Counted from the first letter of the stretch, positions 1-9,527 are shown. The stretch: 59,350 nucleotides of DNA from Candidatus Kaelpia aquatica (GCA_030765335.1 JAVCCU010000014.1:1-59350), one strand, 5' to 3'. The notes: generated from the letters alone by a model not told the origin. Numbers and translations: made by a program.

Positions 1-1
1 G

Positions 2-484
2 CCAAAGGAAGCAGCTGATCGTATAGTCCCAGGACATTGGGAAGGTGATTTAATTATAGGCGGGAGTCATGCTTCAGCTATTGGGACGCTTGTTGAAAGA
101 ACAACCCGAATGACATTTTTAGTTAAGCTGGAGAATAGGTATGCGAGGAATGTCAGAAAAGCTTTTGCTAAGGAATTTCAATATTTGCCAAAAGGGTTGA
201 GAAAAACATTAACATATGATCGGGGCTCTGAAATGGCGGAACATAAGATTTTCACAAAAGAAACAGATATAGCAGTTTATTTTGCACATCCCAGTTCACC
301 GTGGGAGCGAGGAACAAATGAAAACACGAATGGTCTATTAAGGCAATATTTTCCTAAAGGAACTGATTTTATGAAAATATCAAAGGTTCAGCTTAAAGAA
401 GTGCAAGACGAGCTTAATGACCGTCCTCGAAAGACATTAGAATGGTATACACCACATGAAAGATTTTCAGAGTTGTTGCGTTAG
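2..484 (+). CDS. IS30-family transposase, C-terminal part (cut by window edge)
   Basis: The reading frame is open from base 2 and ends at TAG 482-484, so the N-terminal helix-turn-helix part lies outside the window. The visible part is the DDE catalytic domain of IS30 transposases: the first acidic residue is in PGHWEGDLIIG, the second in TYDRGSEM, and the glutamate is in WERGTNENTNGLLRQYFPKG, all IS30 hallmarks. An ATG at 110 lies inside the domain and is not the real start. The protein ends ERFSELLR; many relatives carry about five more residues, so the TAG may be a slight truncation. The bases just after the stop (about 485-500) resemble the right inverted repeat of IS30 elements. It is the only gene of the first 42 kb on the plus strand and belongs to a mobile element. 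Confidence 0.93.
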   Translation, partial: PKEAADRIVPGHWEGDLIIGGSHASAIGTLVERTTRMTFLVKLENRYARNVRKAFAKEFQYLPKGLRKTLTYDRGSEMAEHKIFTKETDIAVYFAHPSSPWERGTNENTNGLLRQYFPKGTDFMKISKVQLKEVQDELNDRPRKTLEWYTPHERFSELLR

Positions 485-566
485 AAACTTGAATCTACCT
501 AACGTTTTTTGTTTCAAAACACAAATATAGAATTTCACCCATAGTCCCCATTATGCCCATTATCTG

Positions 567-597
567 CATAAAAATAGTACACGTTTTAGTTACACGG
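567..597. repeat. 31-bp direct repeat, left copy
   Basis: These 31 bases recur exactly and in the same orientation at 2346-2376. The copy overlaps the last three codons and the stop of the gene at 586-1188, so those codons come from the repeat. The two copies bracket the two-gene module at 586-2234. This looks like a recombination or insertion boundary (att-like site or end of a mobile unit), which is inference. Confidence 0.9.
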
Positions 598-1188
598 TAA
601 AATCTTCTCTACGGTAACAATGCTTCTAAATTTTTTAAACCAATCGTTATAAATAACATAACAATATGCTTTAGGGTCTTTTGCGCTTTCATACTTAAGC
701 CCATTGATTTTTTTTCCATAAAACAACTGAAATACTGGGTGTCTTTCTTCGGTCATATATGGCTTAGAGATTCTTTTTTCTCTACAAATTGAATCCATAT
801 CTACTATTTCAATGTCCTCTTTTAATGTTATTTTATAGCAATCTTTACTCTCGAAATCAACAACCTCCTCAGGTATAACACTTTGAACTGACACGAAACA
901 AGTTGCACCAGTACCTGCTACTGTCTCCCTACCCATGCTCATAGCTGTCTGATATTTTTCAAAAGAATAATCTGGTCTCTGGGAGACAAAACGATTTTCT
1001 GCACCAGTAGAACTCAAAGGATCGGCACCTTTATTAATCGATCTATACCATGTAGCCCCTAAGGGCACAGTTATCATGTGTACCGAAAAATCAATTTCAT
1101 CAAAATCTCTCAATAAATCATCTAAATTGTTCAACCACATACTACGCCTGATTTTTCTAACTATTTTTTGAATATTTGATTTTACCAT
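586..1188 (-). CDS. RES-domain-like protein, possible NAD-targeting toxin/effector (tentative)
   Basis: A 200-residue protein with no close family I can name securely. Residues 46-92 resemble the core of RES-domain toxins, which degrade NAD: a WYR motif with Arg49, a DPLSSTGAENRF stretch with Arg66, then Tyr79 and Glu88 in the spacing where RES proteins carry their conserved Arg, Tyr and Glu. Its start overlaps the end of the TIR-like gene by 7 bases, so the two are probably translated as a coupled pair. The last residues LPCN and the stop codon lie inside the 31-bp direct repeat. The gene looks more AT-rich than the housekeeping genes to its right, which fits recent transfer. The RES assignment is a weak motif match and could be wrong. 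Confidence 0.5.
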   Translation of the reverse strand: MVKSNIQKIVRKIRRSMWLNNLDDLLRDFDEIDFSVHMITVPLGATWYRSINKGADPLSSTGAENRFVSQRPDYSFEKYQTAMSMGRETVAGTGATCFVSVQSVIPEEVVDFESKDCYKITLKEDIEIVDMDSICREKRISKPYMTEERHPVFQLFYGKKINGLKYESAKDPKAYCYVIYNDWFKKFRSIVTVEKILPCN

Positions 1189-2234
1189 TCTAAAAATAAT
1201 TCAAACACATTCTTTAATTTAGAATCTAAGTCTATTTGAGATTTTATATTGTCTACAACTATAAGCTTCGAAATAAGATTAACTTTATAATTAACCTTAC
1301 CAACTTTAATAATCATACAACAAAAAGGTTTAGTCAAATATTTTATATTTTTATACGACTCATTGCGGTAACTACCAACTATTTCACTAAACCGTTTAAA
1401 ATTAATTTTATTAGGAGAAACTAATAAAACAGATTTATGGATATTTTCTATTTTAGAGTAATTAAAAAAATTTAAGTAATATTCATATTTAATTCTATCT
1501 CTTGAGTGTGAATTCTTTACAAAACCTATAGTTCTTAAATCATATAGCGTTGGTTTCCAACGAACCATACTTAAGACATCTATAACCGCTTTGTCTTTTA
1601 GCAGCAACCTACCTTCTAAGTCATATCTTAAAACGCCGTTATTATCAATTGCTGCTTTTGAAGATTGTTTTCTAAACTTATTTTTCTTAAAATATTTATC
1701 TAAACCCTTGACGCATATAAGTTTTTTATCTACACAAGATAGCTTTCCATATAAATCAGAGTTTTGTATTTCTGAATACATTTTTTCCTTTCTTCTTATA
1801 ATAGGAGCTATCACATGATTAACTCTTTTTTCCAATTTTTTTATAAAATCTTTATCTTTCGAATTTTTCCAAGAAATTATATTTTTACCATAAAGATCGA
1901 AATGTATACTATAATTACCATTTACATCATCAATTTTAGGTTTAAAATGATCTTTCCTTGATGTATAAACAACCGGAATAGACCGCTCTGCGAAACCAGC
2001 TTCATAATAAACACTTGGACGAGCATAAGTTAAGTCGGCTATTACAAAATCAGCTTCAACAATTTCTTCTCTAATTTTGGATGGAATTTCCTTATTATGC
2101 TCAATTTTATCTATTCTACAACAATATATATTTTTCTTTTTCAGAGATGTTTTGATTGATTTATAAATTTGATCTACATCGCTACGCTCAAAAGAAGTAG
2201 CAACAAAACACTTGAGATTCAATTTTTTATTCAT
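1182..2234 (-). CDS. TIR-like / nucleoside 2-deoxyribosyltransferase-like domain protein, possible defence effector
   Basis: 350 residues, first gene of a two-gene operon. Residues 8-145 have the pattern of TIR-like and nucleoside-deoxyribosyltransferase-like nucleotide-binding folds: FVATSF (10-15), a helix ending in REEIVEADFVIADLT (55-69), and ARPSVYYEAGFAE (71-83) with Glu78 in the place of the catalytic glutamate of these families. Such domains commonly cut NAD or related nucleotides in anti-phage and toxin systems. Residues 150-350 match nothing I know; they may sense the trigger or hold a partner. It overlaps the RES-like gene downstream by 7 bases and sits beside an IS30 copy between 31-bp repeats. 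A housekeeping nucleotide role is less likely given this context. Confidence 0.6.
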   Translation of the reverse strand: MNKKLNLKCFVATSFERSDVDQIYKSIKTSLKKKNIYCCRIDKIEHNKEIPSKIREEIVEADFVIADLTYARPSVYYEAGFAERSIPVVYTSRKDHFKPKIDDVNGNYSIHFDLYGKNIISWKNSKDKDFIKKLEKRVNHVIAPIIRRKEKMYSEIQNSDLYGKLSCVDKKLICVKGLDKYFKKNKFRKQSSKAAIDNNGVLRYDLEGRLLLKDKAVIDVLSMVRWKPTLYDLRTIGFVKNSHSRDRIKYEYYLNFFNYSKIENIHKSVLLVSPNKINFKRFSEIVGSYRNESYKNIKYLTKPFCCMIIKVGKVNYKVNLISKLIVVDNIKSQIDLDSKLKNVFELFLEW

Positions 2235-2265
2235 AATCCTTTAAACAAAACTATACTATGGTAGC

Positions 2266-2294
2266 ATTGTATTATTGCCATCGGTTTAAAACAA
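2266..2294 (-). promoter_or_regulatory. Candidate promoter of the TIR-like/RES-like operon
   Basis: On the minus strand TTGTTT and TACAAT are separated by 17 bases, with the -10 about 30 bases upstream of the ATG at 2234. The -10 matches the consensus at five of six positions, the -35 at only three, so this is a modest candidate. Confidence 0.35.
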
Positions 2295-2345
2295 TACCTA
2301 AATATGGATTTAAAGCAATATATGACCTTGTAAATCATATATTTA

Positions 2346-2376
2346 CATAAAAATAGTACACGTTTTAGTTACACGG
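2346..2376. repeat. 31-bp direct repeat, right copy
   Basis: Exact copy of 567-597 in the same orientation. The match stops at both ends, so the repeat is discrete. It lies between the start of the TIR-like operon and tRNA-Val. Confidence 0.9.
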
Positions 2377-2412
2377 CAGGAAAGTACTTCGTCGTAAGTC
2401 GTTGATATGTAA

Positions 2413-2484
2413 TGGGCGAGAGAGGGATTGAACCTCCGACTTCCTCGTTGTAAGCGAGGCGTTCTCCCACTGAACTACTCGCCC
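2413..2484 (-). tRNA. tRNA-Val (TAC)
   Basis: Read on the minus strand this folds as a full cloverleaf of 72 bases including the discriminator. The acceptor GGGCGAG pairs with CTCGCCC. The anticodon stem CCTCG/CGAGG closes the loop CTTACAA with anticodon TAC. The T arm carries TTCAATC. CCA is not encoded. It directly adjoins the right copy of the 31-bp repeat region. Confidence 0.95.
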
Positions 2485-2542
2485 TTAAAGTATGAGAGCA
2501 CCGGATCAAAAAAAACAATTAATACATCTAAAGCAGTATTGT

Positions 2543-2569
2543 TAAAAGATAATAAAGGTTTATCTTAAA
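2543..2569 (-). terminator. AT-rich hairpin after the V-ATPase operon region
   Basis: A 7-bp inverted repeat AAGATAA/TTATCTT (2546-2552 and 2560-2566) is followed on the minus strand by a short T run. It lies about 20 bases past the stop of the gene ending at 2587. The stem has only one G-C pair per arm, so terminator strength is doubtful. Confidence 0.4.
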
Positions 2570-2586
2570 AATTGCAACGCTATTTT

Positions 2587-3102
2587 CTACTTTAATATTA
2601 CTTTATCAATATAGACTGTTCCCTTATTTTTAGTTGCCCACCCACTATCAAATATGAGATTGAACTCGTTTTCAGAATTTTTCTTTGTAAAACCTTTTAA
2701 ATTTATTACTATCTTCTGCCATTTCGTAGTAATATCAACAAACTGAGAACCGCCCGAAAAACCCACAGCCGCCTTCTCCGAAAATCCAGACTTCTTATCT
2801 CCTTTTATCCAAAAAACTAACTGAGAATATTTTGATACATCAATAGAGCTAAAGTCAATATAGAATCCAGCATAGACAGCCTCTGATGATCCTAAATTGT
2901 ATTTAAGTTCATAACAACCTCCAGAAAAACCAACCTTATCCGTAGTAACAACCGAACCAGCAACTATAAGAGTTTTATCCTTAGGATTTGAAGTCCAAAC
3001 ACCATGCCCGCTCTCATCCTGTCCATTAAAATTGACCTTTTCGGAAGCAAAAGAAGCAACGGCGCAGAAGACTACAAGAAAGACCACTATACTCCGTATC
3101 AT
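2587..3102 (-). CDS. Exported galactose-binding/CBM-like beta-sandwich protein
   Basis: 171 residues. Residues 1-19 form a signal peptide (MIRSIVVFLVVFCAVASFAS), so the protein is exported. The rest has the pattern of a single jelly-roll carbohydrate-binding-like domain: GGCYELKYNLG, YAGFYIDFSSIDVSKYSQLVFWIKGD, TTKWQKIVINLKGF and the C-terminal VYIDKVILK. In this fold the last strand typically ends the domain with such a VYIDDI-like motif. No catalytic domain is attached. It follows the V-ATPase K gene by 56 bases and may be co-transcribed, although no functional link is obvious. The ligand cannot be told from the sequence. Confidence 0.65.
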   Translation of the reverse strand: MIRSIVVFLVVFCAVASFASEKVNFNGQDESGHGVWTSNPKDKTLIVAGSVVTTDKVGFSGGCYELKYNLGSSEAVYAGFYIDFSSIDVSKYSQLVFWIKGDKKSGFSEKAAVGFSGGSQFVDITTKWQKIVINLKGFTKKNSENEFNLIFDSGWATKNKGTVYIDKVILK

Positions 3103-3158
3103 ATCTTACCTCCTTTTCTTAGAAATTTACTCTCTTTGCATCTATGTAAATTCTTTTA

Positions 3159-3602
3159 TCAACCAGGCAACGCTATCATAGAGAATATCATAACAAACAA
3201 CGCCACTGTCTCTATAATTCCTAGGACAAGCATATAGTTAGCAAAACCTTTGCCGGTCTCTGCCAATGCATCACAGGCCCGTGCAGCAGCTTTACCCTGC
3301 ATATAGGCAGAGCATCCCATCGCCAATCCAGCCATTAATCCTATTGTCATCTGCATTACAGTTGACCCTAAATCATAAGGTAGATTAGCAGCCTGAATTT
3401 TATTCCTCAATATAAAACCGTAAAATATCTGAGTCAATGGCGCACCCACAAAAGCTATCATCATAAAAGGAGCTGTTTTGTTCTGAGAGAACGCCTTCTT
3501 CCAGGCTCCTATAGCTGCCATACCAGCTACACCTATACCTAAGGCAGAACCTACAGCAGTAAGTCCCAATGAAGCATTTAAATCTCCTAGACCCTGTATC
3601 AT
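3159..3602 (-). CDS. ntpK: V-type ATPase subunit K (membrane rotor ring), Na+-type signature
   Basis: 147 residues with four membrane helices, the double-hairpin form of the rotor ring subunit that carries ions through the membrane sector. The ion-carrying carboxylate is Glu131 in GIIETVALF in helix 4; the first hairpin lacks one, as is usual for V-type K. Thr57, Gln58 and Tyr61 in PLTQIFYG, Gln102 in YMQGKAAA and Glu131 line up with Thr64, Gln65, Tyr68, Gln110 and Glu139 of Enterococcus hirae NtpK, which bind Na+. This suggests a Na+-translocating ring. It is the last ATPase gene of the operon, 12 bases after subunit I. Confidence 0.93.
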   Translation of the reverse strand: MIQGLGDLNASLGLTAVGSALGIGVAGMAAIGAWKKAFSQNKTAPFMMIAFVGAPLTQIFYGFILRNKIQAANLPYDLGSTVMQMTIGLMAGLAMGCSAYMQGKAAARACDALAETGKGFANYMLVLGIIETVALFVMIFSMIALPG

Positions 3603-3614
3603 CTCTTGACCTCC

Positions 3615-5387
3615 TTATTCCTCAAACGGTTTATAACTATTTCCCTTCCACTCCAAATCAAGATGGGTTGAAAACTCAAGAACATTTAATCTCACCCCAT
3701 GGACAAGAACAGACATCAAACCTAAAACTATATTCAGAGAGTGTCCTAGCAAAACAATTGCTATAGACGATATAATAGCAGGAACACTGTTAAATCCTAT
3801 ATTTGCAGCCATACTGTTAAAAGTAATTGCAATCATTACGGTAGCATAACCAACAGCAAAAAGACGTAGGTAAGACAAGATATCGGCGAAGAAGTTTATA
3901 ATATCAAAAGGAAGATCTAATAACGACGATATTATTCTCTTTAAAATACTAGTTTTAGGCTTTGAAAATATCATTACCATAAGAGCTCCAAGAATAACAA
4001 ACATAGGCATTGTTTGTGGAATCTGAAAATTCAAAACTACACCTCGAGTCAGCAGAAACATGGACCATCCAATGGCAATCCAGCCTAAATGACTGAAAAA
4101 CTTAATAGAATTTGCAAAGCGCAGAGCTGCAACAAGATGAGCAATAGTGAGATGAGCAAACCCTAAAATAAAGCAGAGATAGATAAAATTATTTTGATTG
4201 GCATCAACAAAACTATTGAGACCAGATACCATGAAAAAATTAAAAAATGATACCTGAGAAATCCTCTCCACTCCAAACCAATTTCCTGTTATAGCTCCCC
4301 AGACAATAGTAGCAGAACTAAGGCAGTAGATAAGCTGCAGGATCTGTTTGGATATATTTTTATTTTTAATCTGAATTAAAAGAGCAGCTATTAAAAAAAC
4401 AAGCCCGTAACCCGCATCACCTATAATCATAGCAAAGAATATGCTGAAGAACATAAGGAACCAGAAGCTAATATCATACTCCTCATATCCAGGTATAGTA
4501 TCCATAAGCTTAAAGACAGGATCTATTATCCTTAACCAGCGAGGATTATGTATTAGAGTAGGTACTTCGCTAGGATTGTCTGGATCCCTCAAAAGCAATC
4601 CCCAGCTCTCCTTTTCTGCTAAAACATGTAGTATTTTAACTTTATCAATTGGAATAAATCCTTCTAAGAAACTAAAGCCCTCGCAGATATTAATCTCTGA
4701 ATTAACCTGAGCAAACTCAAGCTCTTTACCTAGAACAGATTTATATCTATTAAAGCAATTTTTAAAACCAGAGAGATGTGTCAATCTCTGACCTATCTCT
4801 TGAATCTGCTTCTCTATATCAACCCCCTCCTTCTCAAGCATGCCATACTCTCTATTTGGAATCTGCTCAGGAGTAATAGGCAGAGAACTTTTACTATCAG
4901 CAATCAAAGCAATATAGAACCTAGATTTGTCTTTTTTAATTAAATAAGTGTCTTGTTTTACAGCTATATTCTTAAACTTTTTTTTATCTACAATGTATAG
5001 CTCCAGATTTATTCCATGCTCTCTAATTTTAGATAGAGAATCTAAAGAGAATATACCCCAATCTCTATACCAATCCAAACCTCTTCTTACTGCAGCTAGC
5101 TTATTCTGCAAATCATCTCTATCTCTACCTAAAAAATTTATCTCCTCTATAAATTTAGGAATTTTGCTTTCAGAGCAATCTTTAACACTCTCGGAGTTAA
5201 AGCTAGATATCAACTCTATAGCTTTTTTAAAGAGAGAGACTTTATCTTCCAAGAAAGATACCTCTCCAGAAGAGAGAAGCTTCTTTCTCTTTATATGCAT
5301 AGCGCCTAATGATCTCAAGTTTTCAAGAGCCCTCTTTCTGTCCCTGTTTGAAATCAGCAAAGCTGCCTGCTTCATCTTAACTATCAT
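3615..5387 (-). CDS. ntpI: V-type ATPase subunit I (stator, membrane a-subunit equivalent)
   Basis: 590 residues. Residues 1-300 are a soluble, partly coiled-coil peripheral-stalk domain. Residues 305-575 contain about seven membrane helices that form the ion half-channels next to the K ring. The essential arginine of the family is Arg508 in ILSYLRLFAVGYA, followed by the family signature GHSLNIVLGLMSVLVHGVRLNVLEF near the C-terminus. The start codon is 2 bases after the stop of subunit D. Length and domain order are normal for bacterial and archaeal subunit I. Confidence 0.93.
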   Translation of the reverse strand: MIVKMKQAALLISNRDRKRALENLRSLGAMHIKRKKLLSSGEVSFLEDKVSLFKKAIELISSFNSESVKDCSESKIPKFIEEINFLGRDRDDLQNKLAAVRRGLDWYRDWGIFSLDSLSKIREHGINLELYIVDKKKFKNIAVKQDTYLIKKDKSRFYIALIADSKSSLPITPEQIPNREYGMLEKEGVDIEKQIQEIGQRLTHLSGFKNCFNRYKSVLGKELEFAQVNSEINICEGFSFLEGFIPIDKVKILHVLAEKESWGLLLRDPDNPSEVPTLIHNPRWLRIIDPVFKLMDTIPGYEEYDISFWFLMFFSIFFAMIIGDAGYGLVFLIAALLIQIKNKNISKQILQLIYCLSSATIVWGAITGNWFGVERISQVSFFNFFMVSGLNSFVDANQNNFIYLCFILGFAHLTIAHLVAALRFANSIKFFSHLGWIAIGWSMFLLTRGVVLNFQIPQTMPMFVILGALMVMIFSKPKTSILKRIISSLLDLPFDIINFFADILSYLRLFAVGYATVMIAITFNSMAANIGFNSVPAIISSIAIVLLGHSLNIVLGLMSVLVHGVRLNVLEFSTHLDLEWKGNSYKPFEE

Positions 5388-5389
5388 TC

Positions 5390-6016
5390 TTAAACCTCTA
5401 TCCTATCATCTCTGGTTTTTAATTTAGATTTTGCAATTTTACCTCTTACAACTCCAGACATAGATAGATCACCTAAAAAGACGTTTATCTTCTTTATGTT
5501 TTTTGCTGCTTCAGGAATCTTGACCTTCTCAAATAGATTGACACGTTGAGTCGTAACTCTCAGCTCCTCCTTAAGAACCTCTCTCGCCCTCTCTAAGACC
5601 AAGCTTTTTGCTTTTAAAGTAAGTACATCTCTGAAGACCCCTATGCCTCTATCAACCCAAAGAGGTGTTAGGTATAGATCGTAGGGGTGTTCTTTGAATT
5701 TTATATCTTTAAAGAGAGGGATATCAATACCAGCTATATTACCTTTTATTGCAGTTACTCTATCAACTTTAAAGAGATTCTCAATCCCAACATCTTCTCC
5801 GAAAACATCTATCCAGGCATTTAGTGATATTAAAAAAGACTCCATTTCTTCTCTGACCTTATTTAAATCTTGATGGTTTTTAATTATCTCTAACTGTAAC
5901 TGCTGCTTCTTGAGCTGCAGCATTGGAAGGTATTTATTAAAACGCTTGAACGCTTCTTTTTGTTTCTTTAATTCATTCTTCGTCAATTTTAACTTTACCA
6001 CAATCAGCCTCGCCAA
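5390..6016 (-). CDS. ntpD: V-type ATPase subunit D (central shaft)
   Basis: 208 residues, close to the usual length. It begins [16 protein letters not shown], typical of the N-terminal helix of subunit D, and ends with a second long helix. The two helices form the coiled-coil shaft that turns inside the A3B3 head and connects to the K ring. The middle (about 80-130) is the short globular insert. The start overlaps the end of subunit B by 13 bases, implying coupled translation. No separate subunit F is seen in the operon, as in chlamydial V-ATPases. Confidence 0.9.
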   Translation of the reverse strand: MARLIVVKLKLTKNELKKQKEAFKRFNKYLPMLQLKKQQLQLEIIKNHQDLNKVREEMESFLISLNAWIDVFGEDVGIENLFKVDRVTAIKGNIAGIDIPLFKDIKFKEHPYDLYLTPLWVDRGIGVFRDVLTLKAKSLVLERAREVLKEELRVTTQRVNLFEKVKIPEAAKNIKKINVFLGDLSMSGVVRGKIAKSKLKTRDDRIEV

Positions 6017-7296
6017 AACTCCTTAATTAATTCGGTCCGAAACGGCACCTCTTCAGGGCTAAAACATCCCGAAAGAATCTCCCAGCCCTTATCTAAGGCA
6101 GCTTCTAAAGGTATATTTACAGTTAAATCCATCAATTCCTTTTCAAAGATAACTCCATACTTAAGAAGCTTTTGATCCCAAGCACTCATCTTAAAGCCCA
6201 TATCCCTTTTCTCTTCTGTCTCCCTGTAGTCAGCATACAGCTGTATCATGCCATTCATAATAGCTCTATGATCAACACGAGTCTTATCATTAATCTGCTG
6301 CTTCAATCGGCTTAAGGAGCCAAAAGGTTCTATTCTGCCATTACGAAGATAGAGCTGACCTTCGGTAATATAACCTGTATTATCCGGCACCGGATGGGTG
6401 ACATCGTCGCCTGGCATAGTCGTGACTGCAAGTATCGTTATAGAACCGCTATCTTCAAAATCTACAGCCTTCTCATATCTGGCTGCCAATTGACTATATA
6501 GATCTCCTGGATAACCTCTATTTGAAGGAACCTGCTCCATGGTAATGGCAATCTCTTTAAGCGCATCGGCAAAGTTGGTCATATCTGTAAGCAGGACTAG
6601 TACATCTTTGCCTGATAAAGCAAACTTTTCAGCTACAGCCAAAGATATGTCCGGTATCATAATGCTCTCCACTACCGGCTCAGAAGCGGTATGTACAAAA
6701 AAAATCGACCTGCTTAAAGCACCGCTGTTCTGCAACGTGTTCTTAAAAAACATATATTGATCAAACTTTAACCCTATGCCGCCTAAGATAATCATATCAA
6801 CCTGAGCCTGTATTGCAATTCGAGCTAAAAGCTCATTGTAAGGCTCGCCGGAAACTGAAAATATAGGGAGCTTTTGAGAGACGACAAGGGAATTAAAAAT
6901 ATCTATCATAGGTATATTGGTCCTTATCATACGATTGGGTATCTTTCTCTTTACAGGATTGACCGTAGAGCCGCCTATCTCAATATTGCTTCCGGTTATA
7001 GCAGGCCCTCCGTCTTTTGGCCTGCAGCTGCCATCAAAGACTCTTCCAAGCATATCCTCTGAAAAAGGAACCTGCATAGGATGAGAGAGAAAACTAACTT
7101 CATCAGCGGTAGATATACCTCGACTTCCAGAAAAGACTTGAAGAGAGACATTATCTCTATCTAAGCTTATGACTTGAGCAAAAGACTTTCCCTTTTTAGT
7201 ATTCACCTCAGCCAGCTCGTGGTAACTAATACCTTTAGCCTTTACGGTGATGACATCTCCTACAATACTATCTATCTTGCTATACAGCCTCTTCAT
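6004..7296 (-). CDS. ntpB: V-type ATPase subunit B (non-catalytic head subunit)
   Basis: 430 residues, the regulatory head subunit that alternates with A. It lacks a Walker A loop, as expected, and carries B-subunit landmarks: [62 protein letters not shown] in the nucleotide-interface region (quoted only as a landmark from about residue 235), and [20 protein letters not shown]. The start overlaps subunit A by 17 bases. Confidence 0.95.
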   Translation of the reverse strand: MKRLYSKIDSIVGDVITVKAKGISYHELAEVNTKKGKSFAQVISLDRDNVSLQVFSGSRGISTADEVSFLSHPMQVPFSEDMLGRVFDGSCRPKDGGPAITGSNIEIGGSTVNPVKRKIPNRMIRTNIPMIDIFNSLVVSQKLPIFSVSGEPYNELLARIAIQAQVDMIILGGIGLKFDQYMFFKNTLQNSGALSRSIFFVHTASEPVVESIMIPDISLAVAEKFALSGKDVLVLLTDMTNFADALKEIAITMEQVPSNRGYPGDLYSQLAARYEKAVDFEDSGSITILAVTTMPGDDVTHPVPDNTGYITEGQLYLRNGRIEPFGSLSRLKQQINDKTRVDHRAIMNGMIQLYADYRETEEKRDMGFKMSAWDQKLLKYGVIFEKELMDLTVNIPLEAALDKGWEILSGCFSPEEVPFRTELIKEFWRG

Positions 7297-9028
7297 CTCT
7301 CTTTAAAACCTCTCTTTCAATAAATTCATCTACCTCTTTCTCTTTGCTCTTAAATTCCAGAGATTCCCACTCAGTATAATTCCAGTCCAAAAACATTTGG
7401 CGTAATTTAAAAAACATACCTCTTAATTCATCTTTTGTTTTTAAATTAACTTTGACTCTAAGAATATAATCAACCTTTGAGAAGACATAATCCTGGCGCT
7501 CTAGGGGTGTAGCAGCGTCTACTTCATCATAACCATTCTGCTGCAAATAGACATAGTCTAAGAATTCAGTTTTCAGATATATTAAGAAATCCTCATTTGT
7601 CACACCTTCTTCGCCAACAACCTTCATCATCTGAGAGACTTCATCGCCTTTAAATATTGCCTCTTTGGCATAAGCTACTTTATCTTCTGATATAAAGCTC
7701 TTGTATTTAGACCAACTCTCCAAAGGAGATATAGAAGGATACTTTCTGGCATCGGACCTCTCGCGAGATAGACCATGAAAAGCTCCAACAACCTTTAATG
7801 TTGACTGAGTAACAGGCTCTTCAAAATTACCACCGGCTGGAGATACTGTCCCCCCTATTGTAAGAGACCCTCTCTCTCCACTTAGCAGCTCAACTTCACC
7901 AGATCTTTCATAAAAAGCAGCTATGCGCGATTCTAGATAAGCCGGGAAAGCCTCATCGCCAGGAATCTCTTCCAACCTACCTGAGACCTCCCTCATTGCC
8001 TGAGCCCAGCGTGAAGTGGAGTCAGCCAAAAGCAGTACATCTAAACCCATCTGCCTATAATACTCTCCAAGAGTTGCCGCAGTATATACTGAAGCATCTC
8101 TGGCAGCAACTGGCATAGAAGAAGTATTGCAGATGATTATTGTCCTGGCCATCAGGGATTTGCCAGTCCTATCATCCTTAAGCTTAGGAAACTCTCTTAA
8201 CGTCTCAACAACCTCACCCGCCCTCTCACCGCAGGCAGCAATAATTACAATATCAACCTCAGCATATCTTGAAGTTAATTGCTGTAATACTGTTTTTCCA
8301 GCCCCAAAAGGACCGGGAATACAATAAGTACCGCCTTTGGCCACAGGAAAGAAAGTATCAATTATTCTAATACGTGTAGTCAAAGACTCAGTAGTCTGAA
8401 GTTTATTCTTATATGAGGTAATAGGGGCTCTTATAGGCCAACGAAAAGACATGGTGACATCAATGCTCTTACCTAATCTATTTTTTACTGTAGCTATAAC
8501 ATCTCCTACGCTATAGTCACCCTCAGGCTTCAGGCTTTCAAGAGTATGCTCTCCGATAAAATCAAAAGGCACCATTATGTAGTGCTTAAAAATCTCTTCT
8601 TCTACATAGCCAACATAGTTTCCGGCCAATAATAAATCTCCCTCTTTAGCAAGAGGGGTAAAATGCCATCTTTTTTTAAGATCTAAAGCTGCTAGATCAA
8701 CTCCTCGAGGCAAAAAAAATCCATACTCATCAGCAAGAACATTTAAAGGGTTCTGCAAGCCGTCATATATATTACCTAGAAGGCCTGGACCAAGTTCAAC
8801 CGAAAGAAGCTGATTACTGAATTCAACCTCATCTCCTACCCTAAGGCCTTTAGTATCCTCAAAAACCTGCATATATGCCAACTCTCCCCTGATCTTAATG
8901 ACTTCGGCCTTAAGACGACCATCCCCTTTTAAAACATAGCCTAACTCATTCTGCATAATATGACTCTGTGGTTTAACCGTTATCATGTTTCCGCTTATAG
9001 ATACAATACTGCCTTTATTAACTTTCAT
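7280..9028 (-). CDS. ntpA: V-type ATPase subunit A (catalytic)
   Basis: 582 residues. The Walker A loop is GPFGAGKT at 239-246, the catalytic Glu region follows in CGERAGEV, and the [19 protein letters not shown] stretch is the A-subunit signature. The N-terminal beta barrel (1-75) and the non-homologous bulge insert (about 100-200) that distinguishes A from F-type beta are both present. Hydrolyses or makes ATP in the A3B3 head. Start ATG overlaps the DUF2764 gene by 11 bases, so the operon is translated in a chain. Confidence 0.96.
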   Translation of the reverse strand: MKVNKGSIVSISGNMITVKPQSHIMQNELGYVLKGDGRLKAEVIKIRGELAYMQVFEDTKGLRVGDEVEFSNQLLSVELGPGLLGNIYDGLQNPLNVLADEYGFFLPRGVDLAALDLKKRWHFTPLAKEGDLLLAGNYVGYVEEEIFKHYIMVPFDFIGEHTLESLKPEGDYSVGDVIATVKNRLGKSIDVTMSFRWPIRAPITSYKNKLQTTESLTTRIRIIDTFFPVAKGGTYCIPGPFGAGKTVLQQLTSRYAEVDIVIIAACGERAGEVVETLREFPKLKDDRTGKSLMARTIIICNTSSMPVAARDASVYTAATLGEYYRQMGLDVLLLADSTSRWAQAMREVSGRLEEIPGDEAFPAYLESRIAAFYERSGEVELLSGERGSLTIGGTVSPAGGNFEEPVTQSTLKVVGAFHGLSRERSDARKYPSISPLESWSKYKSFISEDKVAYAKEAIFKGDEVSQMMKVVGEEGVTNEDFLIYLKTEFLDYVYLQQNGYDEVDAATPLERQDYVFSKVDYILRVKVNLKTKDELRGMFFKLRQMFLDWNYTEWESLEFKSKEKEVDEFIEREVLKRDEEAV

Positions 9029-9527
9029 AGACTATCGCCTCATAACTAATATTTGAAATCTTATCAAATAACTCTTCCCCTCTCTCTTTGTCAAACTGGG
9101 AAATCTTATCTAAAATCTGAAGCTTATAGAAATAAAGCACTGCGCTCTCTAAATCAAAATGATGGTATGATTCAAGCTGATCAACGAAGCTCCATCTCAA
9201 ATAGAATATCCCTAGCTCAATTTTAAGAGGATCTGTATCAGCTAAAATCGCCTTTAATATTTTATCGGTTATGGATTCTAGATCTCCTTCCCTAAATTTA
9301 ACAATGTTATCTCTTAGTTTATATTCAAAACTCTTGTAATCTCTAATGATACCTCTATCACTATCTTTGATATAGATATCATCTATATCGGCTTTTTTTA
9401 AAATCTTGAAATCTGCAAAGCTCAACCACTTGACTGCCTGTTCTAGGAAATAGTCACTGCTGATATAATTCTTGCTATCAAAACTCAATAGAGGAAGCTG
9501 AGCGATCAGATAATAATACTTATCCAT
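9018..9527 (-). CDS. DUF2764 family protein of the V-ATPase operon
   Basis: 169 residues starting MDKYYYLIAQLPLLSFDSKN, the pattern of DUF2764 proteins, which sit between the E and A genes in V-ATPase operons of Chlamydia, spirochaetes and Bacteroidetes. The rest is mostly helical and acidic. Its position suggests it stands in for subunit C, the collar that joins the D shaft to the K ring, because no recognisable C gene is present; that role is inference. Overlaps both neighbours (8 bases with E, 11 with A). Confidence 0.8.
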   Translation of the reverse strand: MDKYYYLIAQLPLLSFDSKNYISSDYFLEQAVKWLSFADFKILKKADIDDIYIKDSDRGIIRDYKSFEYKLRDNIVKFREGDLESITDKILKAILADTDPLKIELGIFYLRWSFVDQLESYHHFDLESAVLYFYKLQILDKISQFDKERGEELFDKISNISYEAIVYES

